DNA of 64,000 nucleotides from Geobacter sp. (GTDB lineage: Bacteria > Desulfobacterota > Desulfuromonadia > Geobacterales > Pseudopelobacteraceae), in contig WKKS01000001.1 in the NCBI GenBank assembly GCA_009684515.1, positions 947,397 through 1,011,396 on the forward strand, read 5' to 3'. How positions within the stretch are numbered: position 1 is the stretch's first letter; every line of letters starts with the position of its first letter. Made by a program: the position numbers and the translations under genes. Shown here in pieces: positions 49,508 through 58,711 of this stretch. A model generated the notes under the pieces. It had not been told where the DNA came from, searched no databases, and saw nothing but the letters and a program-made list of their open reading frames with translations.

Positions 49508-50655
49508 GTACCTTATACAGGCAGGCAGGAACCTGCGAAATAATTACGAATGTTGTCAGGCTGGCCGAAGTTGCGCATGTTCTGTCGCAGCAGGTCGAAA
49601 TCGCGGTTGATCTTGAAATGGATTCGCTGCACCACTACCAGGAAAAAGTATGTCTGATACAGGTCTCCACGCGCCATGAAAACTGGCTGATAGATCCGCT
49701 GGCGTGCAAGGATTTGAGTCCGCTGGCCGGCCCGCTTGGCGACCCTGCTATTCTGGTGGTCATGCATGGCGCTGATTACGATATCCGTTCATTGCACCGG
49801 GATTTCGGCATTGAGGTTACCAACCTCTTCGATACGATGATTGCGGCGCGTTTTTTGGGCATTTCCGAATTCGGCTTGGCGGCGCTCCTTAATGCGCGTT
49901 TTGGGATAGTGCTGGACAAGAAATACCAGAAAGCGGATTGGAGCAAAAGGCCGCTTAGCCAGGAAATGTGCGCTTACGCAGTTGCTGATACGTCGGACCT
50001 GCTGCCATTGTATGACCAGTTGCGGGAAGAATTGCAGCAAAAAGGGCGGCTGGCGTGGCTGATGGAGGAGTGCCGGCTTGTTTGCCAGGCGCGGGTGAAT
50101 GAAAAAGAGGGGCCGCTGTTTCTTTATTGCAAGGGTGCCGGCAAGCTGAAGGGTCGCAGCCTGGCAATTCTGGAAGAGTTGCTGCAACTGAGGGATAAAC
50201 AGTCTCAATTGCTTGACCGGCCGCCATTCAAGGTTATGTCAGTGGAAACGCTACAGGAAATTGCCGAGATAAGACCGCGCACAATTAACGACCTGGCTAC
50301 TATCAAGGGTATGAGTCCGGTCCAGCTCAGCCGTCATGGAGAAGCAATCCTGGCCGCAGTTGCCAAGGGTATGAGTCTGCCCGAAGAAGATTTGCCGCGC
50401 TTTCCGTATACCCGTAAAAACGACGTGGTGGATGGCGCCAAAGAGCGACTCCGCTCACTTAAAGCATGGCGAGACCGGAAAAGCGCAGCCCTTGGGCTTG
50501 AACCGGGAGTTCTGGCGCCCAACTGGATGCTGGAATCGGTGGCGGACGTTGCCGATGCGACGACTGACACATTGAACGACATTGCTGGAATGAGGGATTG
50601 GCAAAAGCAGCTCTTCGGAAATGATTTGATCGAAACGGTTGCTTTAGGCAAATAA
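49504..50655 (+). CDS. rnd: Ribonuclease D-like 3'-5' exonuclease with HRDC domain
   Basis: A 383-residue DEDD-type nuclease. The first acidic motif is VDLEMDSLHHYQ (D, E), the second VMHGADYDIRSL (D), and the third has YAVADTSDLLPLYDQL (Y...D). An HRDC-like domain is at about 215-295. RNase D trims the 3' ends of small RNAs. The start overlaps the mqnC stop by four bases. Chain length is normal. Confidence 0.92.
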   Translation: MSTLYRQAGTCEIITNVVRLAEVAHVLSQQVEIAVDLEMDSLHHYQEKVCLIQVSTRHENWLIDPLACKDLSPLAGPLGDPAILVVMHGADYDIRSLHRDFGIEVTNLFDTMIAARFLGISEFGLAALLNARFGIVLDKKYQKADWSKRPLSQEMCAYAVADTSDLLPLYDQLREELQQKGRLAWLMEECRLVCQARVNEKEGPLFLYCKGAGKLKGRSLAILEELLQLRDKQSQLLDRPPFKVMSVETLQEIAEIRPRTINDLATIKGMSPVQLSRHGEAILAAVAKGMSLPEEDLPRFPYTRKNDVVDGAKERLRSLKAWRDRKSAALGLEPGVLAPNWMLESVADVADATTDTLNDIAGMRDWQKQLFGNDLIETVALGK

Positions 50656-50668
50656 CAAGGGGCATGGA

Positions 50669-51604
50669 ATGGAACAACCCTATTTAAGCATAGTAGTGCC
50701 GGTTTACAATGAGGAAGACAACCTTGTACCGCTGATGGAGCGCCTGTATCCGGCCGTTCAGGGAACAGGGCGGCCGTTCGAGATCATTTTCACCAACGAT
50801 GGGTCCCGTGACCGCTCGCTGGAAATCCTGCGCCGGATGGCGGATGAATTTCCAGGCGTCAAGGTAATCGAGTTCAACGGCAACTTTGGGCAGCATATGG
50901 CGATTCTGGCCGCCTTCGAGATGTCCAAGGGAGAGATTGTCATCACGTTGGATGCCGACCTTCAAAATCCGCCGGAAGAGATACCGCGTCTGGTGGCCGA
51001 GATCGAAAAAGGGCACGACGTGGTTGGCACGATCCGGCAGCAGCGCCAGGATTCAGTTTTCCGCAAGCTGGCCTCGCGCATTGTCAACATCACCACCAAC
51101 AAGATTACCGGAATGCAGATGCAGGATTACGGCTGCATGCTGCGGGCTTACCACCGCTATGTGGTTGACAACATCAACCGCTGCCGGGAATCGACTACCT
51201 TTATTCCGGCCCTGGCGCAAACATTTGCCTCCAATCCGAGCGAGATCGAAGTCGGTCATGCCGAGCGGGCCATGGGCGAAAGCAAATATTCGTTTTACAA
51301 CCTGATCCGGCTCAATTTTGACCTGATGACCGGCTTTTCAGTCGTGCCGCTGCAGCTGTTTGCACTGTTCGGCATCCTTACATCCCTGCTGTCAGTGGCT
51401 TTCGCGATATTTTTGCTGGTTCGTCGTTTTATCGTCGGCGCCGAGGTGGAAGGGGTTTTCACACTGTTTGCAATTCTGTTCTTCTTTGTCGGCATTATCA
51501 TTTTAGGGATCGGCATTGTCGGAGAATATGTGGGAAGAATCTACCAGGAAGTCCGCAAGCGACCCAGGTTTGTGGTCAGGAGGACCTACGGATTTGGAGA
51601 ATAA
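50669..51604 (+). CDS. arnC: Undecaprenyl-phosphate glycosyltransferase (ArnC-like)
   Basis: A 311-residue GT2 enzyme with a GT-A domain (LSIVVPVYNEEDNL, TLDADLQNPPEEIPRL, DVVGTIRQQRQDSVFRK, DYGCMLRAYHR) and two C-terminal membrane helices ending GEYVGRIYQEVRKRPRF. The match to ArnC, which moves 4-deoxy-4-formamido-L-arabinose to undecaprenyl phosphate for lipid A modification, is close by eye across the whole chain. The next two genes carry the two ArnA activities, which supports this role. The end overlaps the formyltransferase start. Confidence 0.85.
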   Translation: MEQPYLSIVVPVYNEEDNLVPLMERLYPAVQGTGRPFEIIFTNDGSRDRSLEILRRMADEFPGVKVIEFNGNFGQHMAILAAFEMSKGEIVITLDADLQNPPEEIPRLVAEIEKGHDVVGTIRQQRQDSVFRKLASRIVNITTNKITGMQMQDYGCMLRAYHRYVVDNINRCRESTTFIPALAQTFASNPSEIEVGHAERAMGESKYSFYNLIRLNFDLMTGFSVVPLQLFALFGILTSLLSVAFAIFLLVRRFIVGAEVEGVFTLFAILFFFVGIIILGIGIVGEYVGRIYQEVRKRPRFVVRRTYGFGE

Positions 51605-52508
51605 CCGGCTGATTGTCTGTGCTTACCATAATGTCGGCTATCGTTGCATCGAGGAGCTATTGCGCCAGGGTGCCAGGATTGAGCTGATTTACACCCACGA
51701 AGATTCGCCCACTGAAGAAATCTGGTTCGCATCGGTGCGTGAACTTGCTGATTCTCATGGCATCCCGTACCTGACTACCGATATCTCTCTTCCTGAAAAC
51801 GTCGCGTTGGTTCGAAAGATCGCTCCTGATTTTATCTTCTCCTTTTACTATCGCAACATGATCAAGGCGGAAGTGTTGGAAATCCCGCGTTCGGGAGCAC
51901 TCAATCTGCACGGCTCCTATCTGCCGAAATACCGCGGTCGCGTCCCGGTCAACTGGGCCGTCATCAACGGTGAAACCGAAACCGGCGCGACTCTGCATTA
52001 TATGGTCGAAAAGCCGGATGCGGGCGACATTGTTTGTCAGGAGAAAGTTGCCATCTCATTCAGTGACACCTCCCATGATGTCTTTGGCAAGGTAACCGAT
52101 GCTGCTGTAACGGTCATTCGCGCGGCCTGGCCGTTATTGCGTCAGGGCACTGCCCCCCGCATCGCGATGGATCTCAGGAGTGGCAACTACTGCGGCGGCC
52201 GCAAGCCGGCTGACGGAGAGATAAACTGGGGCAGGAGCGCGGTGCAGATTTACAACCTGATTCGCGGTGTGACCCACCCATATCCGGGGGCTTTCTCATC
52301 TCTGGATGGCCGGAAAGTCATTATCTGGGAGGCCCGGCCGATTCAGGGGCAGGGGGAACCGGGACAGATTGTATCAGCTAACCCAATACTGGTCGGAACC
52401 GGCGATGGACTGCTTGAGATTCGTTCACTTCAGTTTGAAGGGGAGCAGGAACAGACGCCGGAACAGTTTGCCAGGCACCATGTTGGCGCAGTAAAAACAT
52501 TCGCATAG
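51594..52508 (+). CDS. ArnA-type formyltransferase (separate gene)
   Basis: About 304 residues from a TTG at 51594 with AGGAGG ten bases upstream; a longer frame to 51516 is non-homologous. It corresponds to the N-terminal half of ArnA, which formylates UDP-4-amino-4-deoxy-L-arabinose using formyl-tetrahydrofolate. The catalytic residues are kept: N104 and H106 in NLHGSYLPKYRG, and D142 in KPDAGDIV. The C-terminal OB-like part is present. It is separated from the decarboxylase gene by 28 bases. Confidence 0.85.
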   Translation: MENNRLIVCAYHNVGYRCIEELLRQGARIELIYTHEDSPTEEIWFASVRELADSHGIPYLTTDISLPENVALVRKIAPDFIFSFYYRNMIKAEVLEIPRSGALNLHGSYLPKYRGRVPVNWAVINGETETGATLHYMVEKPDAGDIVCQEKVAISFSDTSHDVFGKVTDAAVTVIRAAWPLLRQGTAPRIAMDLRSGNYCGGRKPADGEINWGRSAVQIYNLIRGVTHPYPGAFSSLDGRKVIIWEARPIQGQGEPGQIVSANPILVGTGDGLLEIRSLQFEGEQEQTPEQFARHHVGAVKTFA

Positions 52509-52536
52509 AAAACATTCAGAAAGAACAGGAGCTACA

Positions 52537-53577
52537 ATGAAAGTACTGATTTTGGGCGTCAACGGTTTTATCGGCAATGCATTAACGCACCGTATCCTGA
52601 CCACTACCGACTGGGAAGTTTACGGCCTCGACATGGCTTGCGATAAACTTGAGCGCTCGCTGGGCGATCCCCGCTTCCATTTTCTGGAAGGCGATATCAC
52701 CATCAACAAGGAGTGGATCGAATATAACATCAAAAAATGTGACGTCGTGCTGCCGCTGGTGGCGATCGCCACGCCGGTAACCTATGTCAAGGACCCACTC
52801 AGGGTTTTTGAGCTGGATTTTGAAGAGAATCTCAAGATCATCCGCCTTTGCCACAAATACAAGAAAAGAGTCATTTTCCCCTCCACCTCCGAGGTGTACG
52901 GCATGAGTCCCGATGCCCAGTTCGACGAGGAAAACTCACCGCTGATGCTGGGTCCGATAGCCAAGGAACGCTGGATCTACTCCTGCGCCAAGCAGATGCT
53001 GGATCGCGTGATTTATGCTTATGGCAACCATGAAGGGCTTCAATTCACACTATTCCGTCCCTTCAACTGGATCGGTCCAAAACTGGACAGCATTCACACC
53101 GCCAAAGAGGGTAGCTCGCGCGTCCTGACCCAGTTCCTTTACAATATTCTGGCAGAAGAGCCGATTCTGTTGGTGGATGGCGGAGAACAGCGCCGTTCCT
53201 TTACTTACGTGGAAGACGGAATCGACTGTTTGATGAAGATAATTGCCAATGAGAACGGTTGCGCCAATGGCAAAATCTTCAACATCGGCAACCCGGCCAA
53301 CGACCTTTCCGTCAAGGAACTGGCCGAAAAGCTGCGGGACATGGTAGCCGAATTCCCACTCTACAAGGACAAGGCTGAAAAATGCCGAATCGTGGAAACC
53401 TCCTCCGACTCGTTCTATGGCAAGGGTTATCAGGATATGCTGACCAGAGTGCCGTCAGTCGAGCGGGCCAAGGAATGTCTGGGGTGGGAGCCGGTCACCA
53501 CCGTCGATGACGCCCTGCGCAAGACGCTGGAATTTTACCTGGTTGATGAACGGGAGAAGCTTTCCGAGTTTCTATGA
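52537..53577 (+). CDS. ArnA-type UDP-glucuronate decarboxylase (separate gene)
   Basis: A 346-residue short-chain dehydrogenase/epimerase-type protein matching the C-terminal half of ArnA, which oxidises and decarboxylates UDP-glucuronate to UDP-4-keto-arabinose. The NAD fold is VLILGVNGFIGNAL. The catalytic S118-E119 pair lies in PSTSEVYGM, the same arrangement as in ArnA, with YSCAKQMLDR and FRPFNWIGP following. It ends by overlapping gspH by four bases, joining envelope sugar genes to the secretion genes. Confidence 0.9.
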   Translation: MKVLILGVNGFIGNALTHRILTTTDWEVYGLDMACDKLERSLGDPRFHFLEGDITINKEWIEYNIKKCDVVLPLVAIATPVTYVKDPLRVFELDFEENLKIIRLCHKYKKRVIFPSTSEVYGMSPDAQFDEENSPLMLGPIAKERWIYSCAKQMLDRVIYAYGNHEGLQFTLFRPFNWIGPKLDSIHTAKEGSSRVLTQFLYNILAEEPILLVDGGEQRRSFTYVEDGIDCLMKIIANENGCANGKIFNIGNPANDLSVKELAEKLRDMVAEFPLYKDKAEKCRIVETSSDSFYGKGYQDMLTRVPSVERAKECLGWEPVTTVDDALRKTLEFYLVDEREKLSEFL

Positions 53578-54083
53578 TCTCAAGGAACAAATCCGGATTT
53601 ACACTGATTGAGTTAATGGTGGTGCTGGTCATCATCGGCATGGTGATCATGCTGGTGATGCCGCGCCTGCCATCCTCCGACAGTGAAAACCTGAAAATAT
53701 CAGCACGGACCCTGGCTGCAACACTCCGTTATCTGCAAGAGCGGGCCGCCACCACCCGGACCGGCTATTACCTCAATATTGAACCGGGCAGTGACACAAT
53801 CAAGCTGTTTGAAATTTCCGCAGACGGGAGTGGCAAAGAGCCTGCCGATCCGCTGCTGCAAAAGCCGCCCCTGAAGGCGGGAATACAGGTTGCCGATCTG
53901 GTTGTGCCGCGGCTCGGAAAAGTCCGTGACGGCCAGCTGAGGCTGGATGTGGGTCTGGCGGGGCTGAGGGATTTTGTTACGATTCACCTGCAGTCACCGG
54001 AAGGAAAATATTGGACCGTAATGGCGTTCCCCGCCGGCGGCAAAGTCAAGTTCTACGAAGGATATCAGGAGGAACCTCAATGA
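53574..54083 (+). CDS. gspH: Type II secretion minor pseudopilin GspH
   Basis: A 169-residue pseudopilin. The prepilin cleavage site is SG/FTLIELMVV with the conserved Glu at +5, followed by a hydrophobic helix. It forms part of the pseudopilus tip of the type II system, which moves folded proteins across the outer membrane. It is the first of seven overlapping gsp genes. The major pseudopilin gspG, usually just upstream, is not here. Confidence 0.88.
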   Translation: MISRNKSGFTLIELMVVLVIIGMVIMLVMPRLPSSDSENLKISARTLAATLRYLQERAATTRTGYYLNIEPGSDTIKLFEISADGSGKEPADPLLQKPPLKAGIQVADLVVPRLGKVRDGQLRLDVGLAGLRDFVTIHLQSPEGKYWTVMAFPAGGKVKFYEGYQEEPQ

Positions 54084-54427
54084 TACCAGCCGGTACAAGA
54101 GGTTTCACACTGCTTGAAGTGATGATCGCGCTGGCCATTATGGCCGGTGTTGTCCTGACGGTTCTGGGAGCGGTCAACTACCACCTGGGAGTGGTCGCAA
54201 ACGAACGGGACAGCACAGCCATGACGTTGGTGGCGCGGGCCCGTATGGCGGAGGTCGAGCAGGCACCTGCAAAAGGGGAAGGGAGCTTCGCCCCGTCCCA
54301 CCCCGAGCTGAAATGGAAAGTGGAGTTGTTGCCGGCAACGATTCCGGGTTTGCAGAAGCTGGTTGTCCGTGTCCAGCGTGCCTCTGACAACAGGGAGGTG
54401 GCGCTTGTCCGTTATATCCCGCAATAA
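54080..54427 (+). CDS. gspI: Type II secretion minor pseudopilin GspI
   Basis: A 115-residue pseudopilin with cleavage site RG/FTLLEVMIALAIMAG and Glu at +5. GspI starts the pseudopilus tip with GspJ and GspK. The ATG overlaps the gspH stop (ATGA). The preceding longer frame is gspH sequence in another frame. Confidence 0.9.
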   Translation: MIPAGTRGFTLLEVMIALAIMAGVVLTVLGAVNYHLGVVANERDSTAMTLVARARMAEVEQAPAKGEGSFAPSHPELKWKVELLPATIPGLQKLVVRVQRASDNREVALVRYIPQ

Positions 54428-55025
54428 GGGCTTTACGCTGCTGGAGATTCTGATTGCAGTGGTCCTGCTGGGAATTCTGGCCGGCGCGCTATACGGAAGC
54501 TATTTCGGCGTGGTCCGGGCCCGCGAACGGGCCGCCTCCGGAATGGAGTCGCGCCGCGAACTGGGTGCCACTCTGGACCTGATCCGCCGGGAAGTCTCTT
54601 CCGCCATGTACAGCCGCAATGACAAGCGTTTGCGCTTTGTAGTGGAAGACCGCGATAATTTCGGCGTCCCATCGTCAACGCTGGAACTGACGACACTGGC
54701 GCCACCGTCAGGACTGTCGCGCAGCGAGTCAGGTATCATGACGGTTCAGTACCGGATGGCGGAAAAAGACAAAAAACGGACTTTGACCCGCCAGGAGCGC
54801 GATCTGATTTTTGACGGTCCGACAGCCGTGCCGGCCTACCCGCAGATGGAGCGGATCAGCGCCTTTCTGGTGGAGTGTTATGATGGCTCCAAATGGGTTA
54901 AAAGCTGGGACACCGCCATTAACGGCACTCTGCCCAAGTCGCTGAAAGTTACGGTGCAGGTTGAGGAAGAGGGGCGTCCGGTGGAGTTTTCGGTATTTGC
55001 CACCCCGCGGATCAGCGGTTCATGA
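54405..55025 (+). CDS. gspJ: Type II secretion minor pseudopilin GspJ
   Basis: About 206 residues from a TTG at 54405 that sits six bases after GGGAGG. The leader is SVISRNKG/FTLLEILIAV, with Glu at +5, which gives a short leader typical of prepilins. Other upstream starts would lengthen the leader. It overlaps both neighbours and fits the GspI-J-K tip complex. Confidence 0.88.
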   Translation: MSVISRNKGFTLLEILIAVVLLGILAGALYGSYFGVVRARERAASGMESRRELGATLDLIRREVSSAMYSRNDKRLRFVVEDRDNFGVPSSTLELTTLAPPSGLSRSESGIMTVQYRMAEKDKKRTLTRQERDLIFDGPTAVPAYPQMERISAFLVECYDGSKWVKSWDTAINGTLPKSLKVTVQVEEEGRPVEFSVFATPRISGS

Positions 55026-55960
55026 AGCGCAGATTGCAGGATAAATCCGGCTTCGCTTTGGTGCTGACCCTGGTGGTGACGGCGCTGATGGTGGCCGTTG
55101 TGGTTGAAATGATCCACCAGGTTTATGTGGATGTTTCCCTCAGCCGCGGCTTCAGGGATGGGCAGCAGGCTTCGATTCTGGCCGAGTCAGGCGTTACCGG
55201 CGGCGCCAAGCTGCTTCAGATGGCGCTTTCCAATCGCAGCTACACATCGCTCTCGGACAAATGGGCCGAACCGATCAAGCTGGATGACGAGTCCGGCACA
55301 ATCACAATTACGATTAGTGAAGAAAGCGGCAAGATCAACCTGAATGATCTGGAGTCCGGTGATAAAAAATTTATTCCGGACGCTTTAAGGCGTCTCGGCC
55401 AACGACTTAAACTGACAGATGATCCATGGGGAGCCCTGGGGGATTGGATTGACGCTGATGAACTGCCCCGTTCCGGCGGCGTCGAGAGTTCCTATTACCG
55501 CAGTCTGAAACCGGGCTATGACGCGCATAACGGCAAATTGGAGACGCTGGCGGAACTGTCGCTGGTCAAGGGTTTTACTCCCGGACTGGTCCACAAGCTG
55601 AGGCCGTTTGTCACTATCTGGTTGGACCAACTAAATGCGCCGTTCTCCAAGATCAACATCAACACCGCTCCGAAAGAAGTTCTTATGGCGCTTGATGCCG
55701 CAATCGATGATCGCATGGCGGCGAGCATAATGGAAAGACGCCGGCTGACCCCTTTTAAATCATCGGGTGAAATATCGCAGGTTGCCGGGCTCGATGCCGC
55801 TGCGGTCGGCCGCTTGTCAGGTTCGAGCTGGATCACGGTCAAAGGGAACCTGTTCAGAATAACAGCCGTTGCCGAAGTGAAGGAAGCCGGACGCACGGTC
55901 GAAGCGGTGGTGCGGTTGGGCGGCTCTGTTCCGGAATATTTGTCATGGCAGGAATATTAA
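55022..55960 (+). CDS. gspK: Type II secretion minor pseudopilin GspK
   Basis: A 312-residue protein, larger than other pseudopilins as expected. The leader cleaves at SG/FALVLTLVVTAL; Glu at +5 is absent, which is normal for GspK and marks it as the capping subunit. The extra alpha domain holds helix-hairpin-helix-like segments (DALRRLGQRL, FTPGLVHKLRPFV). Overlaps gspJ by four bases. Confidence 0.9.
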   Translation: MKRRLQDKSGFALVLTLVVTALMVAVVVEMIHQVYVDVSLSRGFRDGQQASILAESGVTGGAKLLQMALSNRSYTSLSDKWAEPIKLDDESGTITITISEESGKINLNDLESGDKKFIPDALRRLGQRLKLTDDPWGALGDWIDADELPRSGGVESSYYRSLKPGYDAHNGKLETLAELSLVKGFTPGLVHKLRPFVTIWLDQLNAPFSKININTAPKEVLMALDAAIDDRMAASIMERRRLTPFKSSGEISQVAGLDAAAVGRLSGSSWITVKGNLFRITAVAEVKEAGRTVEAVVRLGGSVPEYLSWQEY

Positions 55961-56002
55961 CAGCCTAAAGCACTTTCAGTGCGGGTGAGGAAATGTAATT
56001 CG

Positions 56003-57316
56003 ATGGATTATCTGATACTTCAGGTCGAAGAAAAACAGGTCGTTGCAGCCAGCTTCAAAATGTCGGGCCGCTCGCCGGAACTGCTCGGCGCAGCCATGTT
56101 TGGTCTGGACGAACAACAGTCGCTGGGTGACGTAATCGCCCTCATTGCGGCTGGAGTGGCCGGCAATCCGCGTGTCGTGCTTTGTCTCCCTCCCTCAATG
56201 TTTGCGATGCGCACGGTTTCCCTGCCGCTTGAAAACCTGCGCAAAGTAAGGGAGGTGCTCTCGTCCCAGCTCCAGGGCGAGCTGCCGCTGCCGGTAGACG
56301 AACTGACGCTGGATGCCGTTTCGATCGGAAATGGCGATTTTCTGGCGCTCTGGGCAAAGAAGAGCGACATCGGCCATGCCATAGAACTCTGCCGCACGGC
56401 GGGAATCGAGCCCCAGACCGTCAGTTCGCTTCCCTTGGCAGCGAACTTTATCGAGGGAATTCCGGCCGACTGTGCTTTGTATGATGGAAACGCGCTTACC
56501 ATAATTATTTCCGGCAAGGTAACCTTCTTCCGTGCCCTGGATTCCTTGACGGCTTCGGCGATGATTCCCGCAACACTTTCCGCGCTGGAGCTTGCCGGAG
56601 CACCGCTGCCGCCCCGGATTTGCCTGCTGGGAGCTGAAAACAGTGCGCTTGCCGAAGCCGGTGTCCTGCCGCTCCCGGCCGGGCAACTGCAACAACCACC
56701 AGCCAGCGGTCTTCTCTTCAAAAACGAGCAGACCTTCCAGCAACTGGCGGGATTATACGCCGTGGCCAAGGCTTGTCAGGCCGGTCTGCTGCCCGATTTC
56801 CGACGAGGTGAGCTGGCCTGGACCGCCGGTGATGTCAAAAACCGTAAAAAACTGCTGTTAACCTGCTTTCTTGCCGCAGTTGTGATCGTTGTGCTGTTTG
56901 TCAGCAAGGGGCTTCAGTACCGCTCGGTCAATGCTGATCTGGTTTCAGTCAACAAATCGATTGCCGGATTGTACCATGACGTTTTTCCGAACCGGGCCAA
57001 GGCGGTTGATGAACTGTCCGAAGTCAAAGGCGAGATCAGGAAGCTGGCCGGTGCGGAGAGCTCCAGCGGTCATCTGGACCTGCTCAAGAAGCTGGCTGAT
57101 GCCAAGGGGAATACCATCAACGGTCTGTATGAAGCCGAAGCAGAGGGGCGAAATCTGCGCGTCAAAGGGGATGCCCGTTCCGCCCAGTCGGTTAATGATT
57201 TCAAGGCGGCACTTGCCCCGCTGCTGGCAACCGTAGAACTGGGCGAAATTAAAAGCCGCCCGGACGGAACGGTTTCTTTCAGTTTAACCGGAACTCTCAA
57301 GGAGGGCTCAAAATGA
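56003..57316 (+). CDS. gspL: Type II secretion inner-membrane protein GspL
   Basis: About 437 residues from an ATG at 56003 with GAGGAA upstream. The cytoplasmic actin-like part (about 1-270) holds LCLPPSMFAMRTVSLPL, similar to PilM/GspL. A single membrane helix lies at about 283-302 (LLLTCFLAAVVIVVLFV). A periplasmic ferredoxin-like part follows, as in PilN. GspL links the secretion ATPase GspE to the pseudopilus assembly. gspE is not in the window. Confidence 0.85.
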   Translation: MDYLILQVEEKQVVAASFKMSGRSPELLGAAMFGLDEQQSLGDVIALIAAGVAGNPRVVLCLPPSMFAMRTVSLPLENLRKVREVLSSQLQGELPLPVDELTLDAVSIGNGDFLALWAKKSDIGHAIELCRTAGIEPQTVSSLPLAANFIEGIPADCALYDGNALTIIISGKVTFFRALDSLTASAMIPATLSALELAGAPLPPRICLLGAENSALAEAGVLPLPAGQLQQPPASGLLFKNEQTFQQLAGLYAVAKACQAGLLPDFRRGELAWTAGDVKNRKKLLLTCFLAAVVIVVLFVSKGLQYRSVNADLVSVNKSIAGLYHDVFPNRAKAVDELSEVKGEIRKLAGAESSSGHLDLLKKLADAKGNTINGLYEAEAEGRNLRVKGDARSAQSVNDFKAALAPLLATVELGEIKSRPDGTVSFSLTGTLKEGSK

Positions 57317-57861
57317 GATTTCTGGAGCTGATTCGAACAACCTGGGGAGAGCTGAACCAAAGAACGCGCCTCTGGGCCGGTTATGCCATGATTACCATGC
57401 TGGTGGCGGCACTGGGGTGGTCGGCCCTGGCCGGCAAGGTGGCCGGACTGGAGAAGAAGCGCAATGCCCGTGAAGGGGTGCTCAAGGAACTGTTGACGCT
57501 CAAGGTCGATTATCGGAACGCAAGGCAATCATCCGACAAGCTGATCGGGCGGATGGCGCTGCTGCGACCGGATGACTCGCCGGCTAAAATCCTGGAAGAG
57601 ATCGGCATCAAAGGGAAGGGAATCAAAATTGCGCCGCTCAAGGGGGAAGCCCGGGGCGCAGTTACGGAAGAAGTTTCCGATGTGCGCGTCGAAGGATTGA
57701 CCTTTAACGAAGCTGTCAATCTGGTCTACCGCCTCGAAAAGGGAACTCTCCCCCTGGTGATTAAAAAACTGAATATACGAACCCGATTTGACGATCCGTC
57801 ACGCTGTGATCTGTCAATGATCCTGGCTCTGCTCAAACCCGCGCTGGGACAGGCGAAATGA
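57313..57861 (+). CDS. gspM: Type II secretion protein GspM
   Basis: A 182-residue GspM-like protein with one membrane helix near residues 15-37, a coiled coil and a small periplasmic domain. It pairs with GspL in the inner-membrane platform. The assignment rests on position between gspL and gspN, size and topology more than on motifs. Overlaps gspL and gspN by four bases each. Confidence 0.8.
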   Translation: MRFLELIRTTWGELNQRTRLWAGYAMITMLVAALGWSALAGKVAGLEKKRNAREGVLKELLTLKVDYRNARQSSDKLIGRMALLRPDDSPAKILEEIGIKGKGIKIAPLKGEARGAVTEEVSDVRVEGLTFNEAVNLVYRLEKGTLPLVIKKLNIRTRFDDPSRCDLSMILALLKPALGQAK

Positions 57862-58700
57862 TGAACAAACGCGTGCTGATGCGCGCGACGACAATCCTGT
57901 TGGCGACCGGCATTCTGTTCACCGGATTTGTCTACCTGTTTTTTCCTACCAAGCCTGTTGACGATGCGATCGGGCGGCTGCTGGAGCCACAGGGATTGAA
58001 AATAGCGCCTGCGGTACATAAGAGTATCCTGCCGGGACTGGCTTGGGACGATCTGCTGCTGTCATCCCCCCAAGGTGGACTGGTGCATTGCGACCGGCTG
58101 ACCGTCAGGCCGCTCCTGCTGCGACTGTTGACCGGTCAGGCCACCATTTCCACAGCGGCCGATATCGGGGTCGGCCATCTGAATTTCGACTATTCTCTGA
58201 ACGGTAAAGATGCCCTTGAACTTTCATCTGACGGCATCAATCTGTCCGAGATTCCTTTTTTCAAGAATGTTCTGGGTGCCAAGGCCGCCGGTCTGATCTG
58301 GTGCCAGGGGAAACTGCTGCGCGACAAAGGCGGGTTGAGCGGCGATCTGAAGCTGGAGGTGAGACAGCTGGAATTTTCCGGAGTCAAGCTGGGGGCTTTC
58401 CCGCTGCCCGATGCCGGCGGGCTGAAAACCCAGGGGATGATCAGGGTCGTCAACAGCAGGGCCCGTCTGGAGAGTTTTACGCTGGAAGGTGACGGCATAT
58501 ACATGCGTCTGTCCGGAGACATTCCAACCGGAGCCAACGCCGGAGTGCTGCCGCTTAATATGATTCTGGAAATAATGCCCAAACCGGAATTTCTGGAAAA
58601 GCAGAAGCTGGTATTCATGCTGCTGGCAAAGTTCATGGCTTCACCGGGAGTTTACAAAGTGCCGATCCGTGGAACACTCCTCAAACCGGAGATACTGTAA
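57858..58700 (+). CDS. gspN: Type II secretion protein GspN
   Basis: A 280-residue protein with an N-terminal membrane helix (about 12-32, LLATGILFTGFVYLFF) and a beta-rich periplasmic part. GspN is optional in type II systems and its function is not well known; it is common in deltaproteobacteria. It is coupled to gspM by a four-base overlap. Confidence 0.78.
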   Translation: MMNKRVLMRATTILLATGILFTGFVYLFFPTKPVDDAIGRLLEPQGLKIAPAVHKSILPGLAWDDLLLSSPQGGLVHCDRLTVRPLLLRLLTGQATISTAADIGVGHLNFDYSLNGKDALELSSDGINLSEIPFFKNVLGAKAAGLIWCQGKLLRDKGGLSGDLKLEVRQLEFSGVKLGAFPLPDAGGLKTQGMIRVVNSRARLESFTLEGDGIYMRLSGDIPTGANAGVLPLNMILEIMPKPEFLEKQKLVFMLLAKFMASPGVYKVPIRGTLLKPEIL

Positions 58701-58711
58701 AGGGAGATCAT

